From positions 368,827 through 432,826 of the forward strand of contig NZ_SMCQ01000001.1 of assembly GCF_004343035.1 (NCBI RefSeq): a DNA stretch of 64,000 bases, given 5' to 3'. A program made the position numbers and the translations under genes. The notes under the pieces were generated by a model. The model searched no databases. It was not told the DNA's origin and worked only from the letters and a program-made list of their open reading frames with translations. This document shows positions 1 through 8,340 of this stretch, in pieces; within the stretch, counting starts at the first letter, position 1; each line of letters begins with the position of its first letter. Source of the stretch: Longibaculum muris. GTDB taxonomy: Bacteria; Bacillota_I; Bacilli_A; Erysipelotrichales; Coprobacillaceae.

Positions 1-1
1 G

Positions 2-355
2 AAAAGGGATAACTTAGAACAAGAAATAGCAGTTACAGTTGACATGACACAAGCAATCGTTGAAGAAAATGCAAGGAAAGCACAGAATCAAGATGATTAC
101 AATAAAAGATATAATGCTTTGGTGGAACGATACGATAAATTAAAAAGCGAGTATGATGAGATTTGCAGCACCATTTCTAATAAAGAAGCCAAGTATGAAC
201 AGATGGGAAGATTAATTACAGTTCTAAAAGAACAAGCGGATATTATTACAGAATTTGATGAAGGGTTATGGAGCAGCCTTGCAGAAAAGATTGTAGTTAG
301 AAGTAAGGAAGATATTACGGTAGTCTTTAAGGATGGAACAGAAGTAACAGTTTAA
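2..355 (+). CDS. Large serine recombinase, C-terminal part (5' end outside window)
   Basis: The reading frame is open from the first bases, so this is the tail of a longer gene. The visible 117 residues are a Lys/Glu-rich coiled coil (about residues 15-85) followed by a short C-terminal module with the pattern TEFDEGLW...I.V......TV.FKDGTE. Large serine recombinases of the TndX/Tn4451 and phage-integrase type end this way. The catalytic N-terminal domain is not visible, so activity cannot be judged. A strong terminator follows after about 14 bp. Such genes usually sit at the end of an integrated element, so an element probably extends to the left of the window. The family call rests on the tail only. 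Confidence 0.75.
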   Translation, partial: KRDNLEQEIAVTVDMTQAIVEENARKAQNQDDYNKRYNALVERYDKLKSEYDEICSTISNKEAKYEQMGRLITVLKEQADIITEFDEGLWSSLAEKIVVRSKEDITVVFKDGTEVTV

Positions 356-368
356 TATTTACATGACG

Positions 369-397
369 CACTCAGGCTAAGTCCTGGGTGTTTTTTT
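369..397 (+). terminator. Intrinsic terminator of the serine recombinase gene
   Basis: CACTCAGG and CCTGGGTG pair across a 6-nt loop and are followed by seven T. A nearly identical stem and T-tract recurs at 2710-2741. Confidence 0.85.
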
Positions 398-494
398 GCT
401 TTATGTGGAAGTTGCCTAATTGTTATTTGCTGATTTTAGTGGTATAATAAATTATCTTAATAGTGAAATAACTGTTGTTAGTAAAGGAGAACTC

Positions 495-710
495 ATGCTT
501 AAGAACAACATTGAAGTAGATGTAAAGGTAAAATGTATAGAACTAGGAATTACGCAAGCTCAGCTTGCAGAAAACATCAAAACAACAAGTTCATATGTAA
601 ATCGTGTCATCAAGAAAAAAGATGGTGTCATTAACAACACTTTCATTAAGATGATGGAAGAATTGGGATATGATATCGAGCTGAATTATGTAAAAAGGAC
701 GGAGGAGTAG
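495..710 (+). CDS. Small helix-turn-helix DNA-binding protein
   Basis: The product has 71 residues. The stretch LGITQAQLAENIKTTSSYVNRVI is a classic XRE/Cro-type helix-turn-helix. I take the start at 495 because AAAGGAG lies just upstream; an earlier TTG at 420 in the same frame has no such site. The gene ends one base before the Mrr-type endonuclease gene, so the two are probably cotranscribed. The protein is therefore likely the regulator of that small restriction cassette. The target is unknown. Confidence 0.75.
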   Translation: MLKNNIEVDVKVKCIELGITQAQLAENIKTTSSYVNRVIKKKDGVINNTFIKMMEELGYDIELNYVKRTEE

Positions 711-711
711 T

Positions 712-1620
712 ATGTATTATGATACATTAAATTCTGAACAGCAAGTTTCTTATTTGATAAAACCTATTATAGAAGTTTTGCAAGAGGCTGGTGGACAATT
801 AGAACGTTCAGAAATAAGAGATAGAATTAGTGAAAAAGATGAGCGTATTGCTGAATTTGAACAAAAACTCTATACAGCGAGCAAGAGCGGAAATCAGTAT
901 AAAAAATTTGATTTTAAATTCAACTTTGCACTTAAGGAATTAAGCTATGTTGGATTTTTGACATACGAAAAGTATAAACCTCTTGTTACTTTAACATCAA
1001 AAGGTGCTGCAATAGATTTGTCCGACTTTGATGTTAAAACAGAAGTGCGTGAAAAAGCATCAGTTTATTGGGAAGAAAAGGCAGCTAAGAATAAAGATAA
1101 AAAAGTAAATGTTACAGATGAACTAGAAGAAGACGGTAAATCTAATGAAGATGATGTTCTTGATGATGTAAAGGTGAAACTTCAAAGTGCGATTGCAAAT
1201 ATGACACCTAAAAAGTTTGAACAATTTTCTAGAGCATTGCTTACAAAAATGGGAGTGCAGTTTACAGATAAAAGTGTAAAAATTTCAAACGATGGTGGTA
1301 TCGATGGGTATGGTTATCATACTGATGATGACGATTTCAGAACTACTCGTGTTGTAATTCAATGCAAGAGATATAATACTGCACCTGTTAGCGAACCAGA
1401 TATCAACCAATTTTTAGGTGCGATGAATAAGTTCAAAGCTGATTATGGTGTGTTTATTACTAATAGTAGATTTACAAATGCAGCTAGAGTTGCAGCAAGA
1501 GAAGGAACACCAATTACTTTGATTGATGGAAATGATCTTATCAGACTTATTATAAAGTATGAGTTGTTTATAACTCCGGTTACTACATATGTTCTTGATG
1601 ACTTTTATGACGAGGAATAG
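712..1620 (+). CDS. Mrr-type restriction endonuclease
   Basis: This 302-residue protein has two parts. Residues about 1-105 resemble the Mrr N-terminal winged-helix domain, and a charged linker (about 110-155) follows. Residues about 160-290 form an Mrr_cat PD-(D/E)XK nuclease core, with TPKKFEQFSRALLTKMG, then NDGGIDGYG (catalytic Asp) and VVIQCKRY (the Q-x-K half-site). Mrr enzymes typically cut modified foreign DNA. The length matches family members. The gene directly follows the HTH gene and precedes a methyltransferase gene by 178 bp. Whether it is a type IV enzyme or works with that methyltransferase cannot be told from sequence. Confidence 0.88.
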   Translation: MYYDTLNSEQQVSYLIKPIIEVLQEAGGQLERSEIRDRISEKDERIAEFEQKLYTASKSGNQYKKFDFKFNFALKELSYVGFLTYEKYKPLVTLTSKGAAIDLSDFDVKTEVREKASVYWEEKAAKNKDKKVNVTDELEEDGKSNEDDVLDDVKVKLQSAIANMTPKKFEQFSRALLTKMGVQFTDKSVKISNDGGIDGYGYHTDDDDFRTTRVVIQCKRYNTAPVSEPDINQFLGAMNKFKADYGVFITNSRFTNAARVAAREGTPITLIDGNDLIRLIIKYELFITPVTTYVLDDFYDEE

Positions 1621-1696
1621 CAGTAAAACAGATAAGCTAGATGACAGAAAGCAATGTAAATTGCTATTTGTAGGGTTTAGACGTTAGGGGTTGTTA

Positions 1697-1779
1697 CAGT
1701 GATTTAGATAACAAGACTGATCGCAGTTCAAGCCACTCGATAATAAGCGGTAGGCTTGGCAGTGAAATAGATAACAGGA
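1697..1779 (+). promoter_or_regulatory. Repeats and hairpin in the leader of the methyltransferase gene
   Basis: Two imperfect 20-bp direct repeats (1697-1716 and 1760-1779, sharing CAGTGA and TAGATAACA) flank an inverted repeat, CAAGCC at 1729-1734 with GGCTTG at 1753-1758. The second repeat ends about 20 bp before the start codon. This could be a regulator-binding site or a folded leader. No known riboswitch was recognised. Confidence 0.35.
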
Positions 1780-1798
1780 GAAAAATGGAGGAATCATC

Positions 1799-2512
1799 AT
1801 GACAGATGAATTATTATATGCAAACCAGTGGAATACAAGTGCACAATATTTCTATGAAAAGGGATACTATTCGTGGATGGAAGAAAAACTGTCATCATTC
1901 AACACTGTTCTAGAAATAGGATGTGGAACAGGATATAGTACACTGGCTTTAGTTGAAAAGGGGCATCAAGTTATTGCAATTGAGAAAAATATGGATTGTA
2001 TCACACAGGCAAAAAAACTGCTCTCAGATAAAGGCTATTCAAAACAAAACGTTATTTTTATTGAAGGTGATATAGCTGAAGATGATATTAGAAATGATTT
2101 AATTAATCGGTTCGAGTTTGATGTCGTAATCTGTTGGAATGTTGGGTCTTATTGGAATCGAAAAATGATAGAGTATTACCTTCCATTTATGCTTGAATAT
2201 GGATTGGATAGACAGCAGATAGCGGCAAATCCGGAGTCATCTTACTCTGAATTAATTATATGGAATGCCTGCCGACTGGCTTCTACAAAAGGAGTTGCCG
2301 CACATATCATAGATAGAGGAACAAAAGCGATTACAAAGCATACAGACTCTTATTATTATACATTGAAGGATGAATTCAATTTTAGAACAATAGAATATAA
2401 TAATAAGGTTGCGAATTCAATCTCCGGTGGTGGAAGGATGCTTTCAACAAATGGAAATGTAAATTCTGAGGAAAAAGTTGATATAGTCTTTGTTTCTATT
2501 TTATATAAGTAA
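1799..2512 (+). CDS. Class I SAM-dependent methyltransferase
   Basis: The product has 237 residues with a Rossmann-type methyltransferase fold. Motif I is VLEIGCGTGYS (about residues 38-48), followed by VIAIEKN with the acidic residue at the end of strand 2, and FIEGDIAED. There is no target-recognition domain and no NPPF/DPPY motif, so a DNA-adenine methyltransferase is unlikely. The substrate is unknown. The start has a good site (ATGGAGGAA). The gene lies between the Mrr gene and a bidirectional terminator, within accessory DNA. Confidence 0.8.
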   Translation: MTDELLYANQWNTSAQYFYEKGYYSWMEEKLSSFNTVLEIGCGTGYSTLALVEKGHQVIAIEKNMDCITQAKKLLSDKGYSKQNVIFIEGDIAEDDIRNDLINRFEFDVVICWNVGSYWNRKMIEYYLPFMLEYGLDRQQIAANPESSYSELIIWNACRLASTKGVAAHIIDRGTKAITKHTDSYYYTLKDEFNFRTIEYNNKVANSISGGGRMLSTNGNVNSEEKVDIVFVSILYK

Positions 2513-2517
2513 TAAAA

Positions 2518-2552
2518 ACAACCCTCCTAGCCATTATGGTCAGGAGGGTTTC
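2518..2552. terminator. Bidirectional terminator between methyltransferase gene and recombinase relic
   Basis: AACCCTCCT and AGGAGGGTT pair as a 9-bp stem. It ends the methyltransferase gene on the plus strand and the decayed recombinase on the minus strand. Confidence 0.75.
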
Positions 2553-2706
2553 GTGTACCTATGGGTTGATGCGTTGATATCGATGTTAACACCAGATTTC
2601 AGGTCAACCGTGAGGTGGTCTCCCAGGTGGTTATCTGCTTGCCCCAGCGTTGTACCAGTGACTCATCAAATTCGGTGAGCTGAGCTGTCTGCTGTGCAAT
2701 ATCTTT
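2528..2706 (-). pseudogene. Relic of a serine recombinase 3' end, frameshifted
   Basis: Read on the minus strand, this segment first encodes a stretch with AQLTEFDESL...GKQI (about 2700-2600). After a frameshift near 2605 it encodes HLTVDLKSGVNIDI and a stop. The order TEFDE-L...I...TV-L-K-G matches the tail of the recombinase at the window start (TEFDEGLW...TV.FKDGTE). The segment is visibly richer in G+C than its neighbours. Only the last ~55 codons remain, so it is a dead remnant of a second recombinase of different origin. The homology is my own alignment by eye. Confidence 0.65.
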
Positions 2707-2709
2707 ACG

Positions 2710-2741
2710 CACTCAGGTTTAACCAACCTGGGTGTTTTTTT
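2710..2741 (+). terminator. Second copy of the recombinase-type terminator
   Basis: CACTCAGG pairs with CCTGGGTG and is followed by seven T. Stem and tract are identical to those at 369-397; only the loop differs. It has no intact gene immediately upstream, which suggests it was brought along with a lost recombinase gene. Confidence 0.7.
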
Positions 2742-3928
2742 ATGCCTTAGGGGTGTGCAAAAATGCACACTGTGCATATCGTTCAAAAGTACAATCGTTC
2801 TATTGTATCAATAACCTAAAGGTAACAGACCCAGCTTGTGGATCAGGTGGAATGTTTGTTCAAGCAGCAAGATATATGCATAATCACAATGCAAATGAAG
2901 AAGATTTAATGAATTTCAGATGCTATGGTGTTGAAAAGGATCCAGACACTAACAAGATTGCTAAAATGAACTTATTACTTAATAACGTTCGTGGTGAAAT
3001 TACAGAAGCAAATTCATTTTATTCAGATCCTTATGATGCAGTAGGAAAATTTGATTATGTAATGGCTAATCCACCTTTCAATGTTGATGAAGTCAATTAT
3101 GAACGTGTTAAAGATGATCCAAGATTTAACATTTATGGAATACCTAGAAATAAAACGAAGAAGTCAGGCAAAAAAGATTCAGATAAAAAAGAAACCGTTC
3201 CAAATGCTAACTATCTATGGATTGCATATTTCGCATCTGCATTAAATCAAAATGGTAAAGCTGCATTAGTTATGGCAAATAGTGCATCTGATGCAGCTAA
3301 AAGCGAACTTGAAATACGTATAAAAATGATTGAAGAAGGTGTAATTTCTCAAATGGTTACTCTTCCTTCAAATATGTTTAATACTGTCACATTACCAGCT
3401 ACTCTTTGGTTCTTTGATAAGAACAAACCTAATACAAGTAAAAAAGATGAAATCTTATTTATTGATGCTAGAAATGTATTTACACAAGTAGGTAAAGCTC
3501 ATCGTAAGTTCAGTGAGGAACAAATCAAGAATTTAGGAATCATAACTCGATTATATGAAGGAGATACACAAGCATTTCAAGATTTATTAAATGAATATAA
3601 AGCGAACTTAGAAACACAAGACAATAAAGAATACTGGCAAGAGCAAATTGATTGGCTGAATGAACGTTTCCCAGATGGTGTTTATCAAGATATTATTGGA
3701 TTATGTAAAGTGGCTAAAATAGATGGTGAAGACGGTATTAAAGATCAAGACTATTCATTAAATGCAGGTAGATATGTTGGCGTTATGATTGAAGATGATG
3801 GTATGACTAAAGAAGAATTCAAATATACAATGTTGTCTTTAAATGATGAATTATCTAAATTAAACGAAGAAGCTAAACAATTAGAAGAACAAATAGCTTT
3901 AAATATTAAAGGATTGTTTGGTGAATGA
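2732..3928 (+). pseudogene. hsdM: Type I restriction-modification methyltransferase subunit HsdM, 5'-truncated
   Basis: HsdM normally has about 480-520 residues, with a helical N-terminal domain before the SAM-binding motif. Here homology begins abruptly near base 2816 at VTDPACGSGGMF (motif I), followed by the catalytic NPPF (about residues 113-116 of the open frame) and a normal C-terminal helical region. The ~30 residues before VTDPACG look unlike HsdM and overlap a terminator, so roughly 150-200 N-terminal residues are missing. The gene overlaps hsdS by 4 bp, as in an intact operon. Without the N-terminal domain, methylation is likely lost, unless the missing part is encoded elsewhere (for example on the far side of an inserted element). 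Confidence 0.85.
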
Positions 3929-5067
3929 ATATGTTAGAATATGAAAAATTAAAATATATAGCTAAATATCCTACAGGAAAGCTAAATTCTAATGCGGCTG
4001 TTGAAGATGGCGAATATCCTTTTTTTACATGTGCTCATGAAATATACAAGATTAATAGTTATTCTTATGAGGGAGAATATGTTTTATTAGGTGGCAATAA
4101 CGCTAATGGGGATTTCCCAGTATTTTATTACAATGGTAAATTTGATGCCTACCAAAGAACATATTTAATTCAATCGATAAATCCAAATTATAAAACAAAA
4201 TATTTATATTATGCTATTCAATTAAGATTAAAACAAATGCAAAAGAATGCTTCTGGTACTGCAACTAAATATTTGACACTACCAATTTTAAATTCTATAA
4301 ATATCGAAAAATATGATTATGATATCCAATTGAAAATGATCAGTGTTTTAGAAAAGTATGATTTATTAATTGAAAACAATAACAAGCGCATTAAAATATT
4401 TGAACAAATGGTTGAAGAATTTTACAGAGAGTGGTTTTCTAGAAAAAGAATTAATAATCAAAATGCGGGAATTTGTACATATTATAAAATTAAAGATATT
4501 CTTAAGTTTATTCGAGGCATTTCATATTCGTCTGAGGAAATTTCATGTGAAGATGGAATGAATTTAATAAATTTAAAAAATATTAATTCATATGGAGGAT
4601 TTAGAAGAGATGGTTACAAAAAATATAATGGTAAATTTAAAAAAGAACAAGTTGTAAAAAGATATGACTTAATTATGGGAATTACTGATATGACTCAGGA
4701 TAGAAGAACAGTTGGATCAGTGGCATTGATTCCTACAGTGAAATTCGACTCAGTAATTTCTGCTGATTTAGTTTTGATAAAATCTAAGATTAATAATATT
4801 TATTTATACTGTTTATTTAAATTCGGAGGAATTTCTAAGTATATTTCTCAATTTGCTAATGGTGCCAATGTACTTCATTTACGTCCTGATATGATAAAAA
4901 ATGTTCAGATCCCAATTGCAAATAATGAAGTAATTGAATTGTTTGTTAAAAATGTAAAACCGGTATTTGACGAAATAGAAAAACTGAATTTACAAAACGA
5001 AAATTTAATCAAACAACGTGATTTACTATTACCTAGATTAATATCAGGTAAATTAGAAGTAAAATAA
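3925..5067 (+). CDS. hsdS: Type I restriction-modification specificity subunit HsdS
   Basis: The 380-residue product has the normal two-repeat layout. The first target-recognition domain covers about 1-140, a conserved helix with EKYDLLIENNNKRI and QMVEEFYREWF about 138-172, the second recognition domain about 180-335, and a C-terminal helix ends in KQRDLLLPRLISGKLEV. It would choose the DNA sequence recognised by the HsdM/HsdR complex. It overlaps hsdM by 4 bp. The recognition domains differ from each other, implying a split asymmetric target. Confidence 0.92.
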   Translation: MNMLEYEKLKYIAKYPTGKLNSNAAVEDGEYPFFTCAHEIYKINSYSYEGEYVLLGGNNANGDFPVFYYNGKFDAYQRTYLIQSINPNYKTKYLYYAIQLRLKQMQKNASGTATKYLTLPILNSINIEKYDYDIQLKMISVLEKYDLLIENNNKRIKIFEQMVEEFYREWFSRKRINNQNAGICTYYKIKDILKFIRGISYSSEEISCEDGMNLINLKNINSYGGFRRDGYKKYNGKFKKEQVVKRYDLIMGITDMTQDRRTVGSVALIPTVKFDSVISADLVLIKSKINNIYLYCLFKFGGISKYISQFANGANVLHLRPDMIKNVQIPIANNEVIELFVKNVKPVFDEIEKLNLQNENLIKQRDLLLPRLISGKLEVK

Positions 5068-5115
5068 AAGTAGAAATTTTGTTAAACACATTGAATGAGA
5101 AGGGAGGTCATGAGA

Positions 5116-8100
5116 ATGGCTAAGTTTATTACAGAAGATGATATTGAACAAGCAATACTAGAAAAATTAAAACAACAACCTTTTAATTACGATATCATTA
5201 TTTGTGACAGTGATCCAGCAAAGCGTGATGATCTAAATGATGGGACAGGACGTTTGTCAAAAAAAGAATGTGTTCTTCCTTCTGTTATGCTTGAATCGTT
5301 ACAAAGATTAAATCCTAATATATCTTATGATAAATTAATAGATTTAGTACAAGAATATAAAAAAGATTACACAGGAACAGATATTGTTACAACAAACTAT
5401 AATTTATATCAAATGATTCGAAATAATAAGAAGATTGATGTAATAAAGAATGGTAAGAAAGACTTTGGATTTGTTAAATTCATTGATTTTGATAATGTAG
5501 AAAATAATACATTTACAGCTGTATCACAAATGTGGATTCAAGGACGATATAACTATAGAAGACCAGATATAATTTTATTTGTGAATGGATTTCCTTTGGT
5601 ATTTATTGAATTAAAGAATAGTGTTGTTAAGGTTCAAGAAGCATATGATAAAAACTTACAAGATTATAAACGTGACATTCCTAACTTATTTGCATTTAAT
5701 CAAATTTGTGTATTATCAAACGGTAATGAAACACGAGTAGGAGCATTTAATGCTTACTATGAATATTTCTTTGAATGGCTAAAAGTCAATGATGAAAAAG
5801 AAAAGATTGATAGAGAAGCGATTAAAACAAATGGATTATCAATACAATTATTAATTGATGGTTTATTTAATAAAGAGAATTTAATTGATTATATTGAGAA
5901 TTTTATTCTTTTCGAAAATCAAAAAATAAAAATCATTGCGAAAAATCATCAATACATCGGTGTTAATAATTTAATGAAATCAGTTGATAATCGTAAAGAA
6001 TTAAATGGTAAATTAGGGGTATTCTGGCATACACAAGGAAGTGGTAAATCTTATTCTATGATAATGTTTGCTAGAAAAGTTAAGCGTAAAGTTACTGGTA
6101 ATTTCACATTCTTGATTATTACTGATAGAGATGATTTAGATGGACAAATTTGGAAGAACTTTTTAAGAACAGAAGTTATTGGTGCTAAAGAAGAATGTAG
6201 ACCTAAAGATAGTGCACAATTACGTGAATATCTACAAACTAATAAACCATTCATATTTACTTTAATTCATAAGTTTAGATATGACAAAACTAAGAAATAT
6301 CCAGTATTAACAAAACGTGATGATATCTTTGTTTTAGTTGATGAGGCTCATAGAACACAATATAAAGATTTAGCGGAAAATATGAGAACAGCATTGCCAA
6401 ATGCTAATTTTGTTGCATTTACTGGAACACCATTATTAGGAAAACGTAGATTAACGAATCAATGGTTTGGTGATTATGTTTCTGAATATAACTTTGCTCA
6501 ATCTGTGGAAGATGGATCTACAGTACCATTATTCTATAGTCGTAGAGTACCTGAAGTAGGATTACAAAACAATTTCTTAGATGATGATATTGTGGATATT
6601 ATTGAAAATGAAGATTTAAATGAAGATGAAGCTCGTTTATTAGAAAATTCATCATCAAGAATATTAGAAGTTATTAAACGTGAAGATCGTTTAGATAAAG
6701 TGGCTAAAGATATTGCTCATCATTTCCCTAGACGTGGATTCTTAGGAAAAGGTTTAGTTGTTTCAGTTGATAAATTTACTACAGTCAAGATGTATGAAAA
6801 GGTACAACGTTATTGGCAAGAAGAAATTAAAGAACTTGTTAAAGAGCGTAATGTTGCTACAACAAGAGAAAAACGTGATGAGATAACAAATATTATAAAT
6901 TATATGAATCAAGTAGATATGGCAGTCGTTATTTCAACAAATAATGGCGATGATGTTAAAAAATTTGCTGATCAAGGATTAGATTTACAAAAACACATTG
7001 ATAAAATGAATTCTATTGATTCTAATGGTAGAGATTTAGAAGACAGATTCAAGGATCCTAATGATAAGTTAAGTTTAGTATTTGTTTGTGCTATGTGGTT
7101 AACAGGATTTGATGTTAAAAATCTATCAACATTATATTTAGATAAACCTATGAAGAGTCATACATTAATGCAAGCGATTGCTCGTGCAAATAGAGTTTAT
7201 CCAGACAAACCTTGTGGTATTATCGTTGATTACGTAAATGTCTTTAAATATATGAAAGAAGCATTACGTGATTATGCTACTGGTGATGATGAAGGTGAAT
7301 TTCCAGCAAAAGATATGAACCAATTAATTGAAATGCTAGATGATAGTATTTCTGAAGGGGATTCTTTCTTAAAAGGTATTGGTGTTAATCTTGAAACGAT
7401 AATTGATGAAGGTGATACATTGGATAAACTTGATAAATTAAGAGAAGCTTATAATACAATTGTTCAAATGGATGAAAATAAAGAACGTTTTAAAGTCATT
7501 ACAAATACAATGATTAATCTTTATGAATCTAGTAAACCAGAAATATTTGAATATGATTGGTCTAACTCTAATTTTTCTCCACTAGCATATCTACATGGAT
7601 TATTACATAACACAATTGATGATGAAAAAATAGATAGAGCACGTAGAAGAATGCAACAAGTTTTAGATGGGAGTGTAATGGCAAATCAATTTATGGTTAA
7701 AGAAGATGAAACACCTTATAATTATGCTATTAAGGGGACAAAAGTCATTGATTTATCAAAGGTTGATTTTGATCAACTTCGTAATGAAATAAAAAGATCA
7801 CCATATAAAGCTATTGAAATTGATGACATGAAAGATTTTATAGAAAAACTTCTACAACAAATGATTAATAAAAATTGTACGAGAATTAAATTTTCAGAAC
7901 GTTACAAAGGTATTATTGATAGATATAATGCAGGTGGAACTGAAAATGAAGATTACTATGAACAATTGATTCAATTGATGGAAGAATTAAAACAAGAATC
8001 TGAAAGACCTACATTTGAAGGTTTAACTGAAGAAGAACTTGAATTATACGATTTACTTATTAGAGGAAAGAAATTGAATCAAAAAGAGGAACAACAAGTT

Positions 8101-8340
8101 AAATTAGCTGCAAAACATTTGTATACAACTATTACGGCTGAACGTTCAAGATTATTAGTAGTTGATTGGTATAAAGATGAACAACCAAAAGCTAAAGTAA
8201 GACATACTATAGAACTTACTTTAGATAAGGATTTACCAACTTGTTATGACAAGGATTCGTTTAATGCGAAAACTGATTTATTGTTGAATCATTTTATTGA
8301 TATGGGAATACAAGGATATGGATGGATAAATTATGTGTAA
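5116..8340 (+). CDS. hsdR: Type I restriction endonuclease subunit HsdR
   Basis: The product has 1074 residues from the chosen start at 5116, which sits 8 bp after AGGGAGG; upstream ATGs at 5095 and 5110 lie before or too close to that site. Visible parts are a PD-(D/E)XK nuclease (RRPD about 150, FIELK about 163-167), the translocase Walker A (HTQGSGKSYS, about 305-314), a DEAH box (VDEAHR, about 408-413), SAT-like AFTGTP, and motifs V/VI (WLTGFDV, QAIARANRV, about 660-698). It is intact. With a broken hsdM in the same operon, an active nuclease without methylation would be dangerous, so the complex is probably inactive or complemented elsewhere. Confidence 0.95.
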   Translation: MAKFITEDDIEQAILEKLKQQPFNYDIIICDSDPAKRDDLNDGTGRLSKKECVLPSVMLESLQRLNPNISYDKLIDLVQEYKKDYTGTDIVTTNYNLYQMIRNNKKIDVIKNGKKDFGFVKFIDFDNVENNTFTAVSQMWIQGRYNYRRPDIILFVNGFPLVFIELKNSVVKVQEAYDKNLQDYKRDIPNLFAFNQICVLSNGNETRVGAFNAYYEYFFEWLKVNDEKEKIDREAIKTNGLSIQLLIDGLFNKENLIDYIENFILFENQKIKIIAKNHQYIGVNNLMKSVDNRKELNGKLGVFWHTQGSGKSYSMIMFARKVKRKVTGNFTFLIITDRDDLDGQIWKNFLRTEVIGAKEECRPKDSAQLREYLQTNKPFIFTLIHKFRYDKTKKYPVLTKRDDIFVLVDEAHRTQYKDLAENMRTALPNANFVAFTGTPLLGKRRLTNQWFGDYVSEYNFAQSVEDGSTVPLFYSRRVPEVGLQNNFLDDDIVDIIENEDLNEDEARLLENSSSRILEVIKREDRLDKVAKDIAHHFPRRGFLGKGLVVSVDKFTTVKMYEKVQRYWQEEIKELVKERNVATTREKRDEITNIINYMNQVDMAVVISTNNGDDVKKFADQGLDLQKHIDKMNSIDSNGRDLEDRFKDPNDKLSLVFVCAMWLTGFDVKNLSTLYLDKPMKSHTLMQAIARANRVYPDKPCGIIVDYVNVFKYMKEALRDYATGDDEGEFPAKDMNQLIEMLDDSISEGDSFLKGIGVNLETIIDEGDTLDKLDKLREAYNTIVQMDENKERFKVITNTMINLYESSKPEIFEYDWSNSNFSPLAYLHGLLHNTIDDEKIDRARRRMQQVLDGSVMANQFMVKEDETPYNYAIKGTKVIDLSKVDFDQLRNEIKRSPYKAIEIDDMKDFIEKLLQQMINKNCTRIKFSERYKGIIDRYNAGGTENEDYYEQLIQLMEELKQESERPTFEGLTEEELELYDLLIRGKKLNQKEEQQVKLAAKHLYTTITAERSRLLVVDWYKDEQPKAKVRHTIELTLDKDLPTCYDKDSFNAKTDLLLNHFIDMGIQGYGWINYV

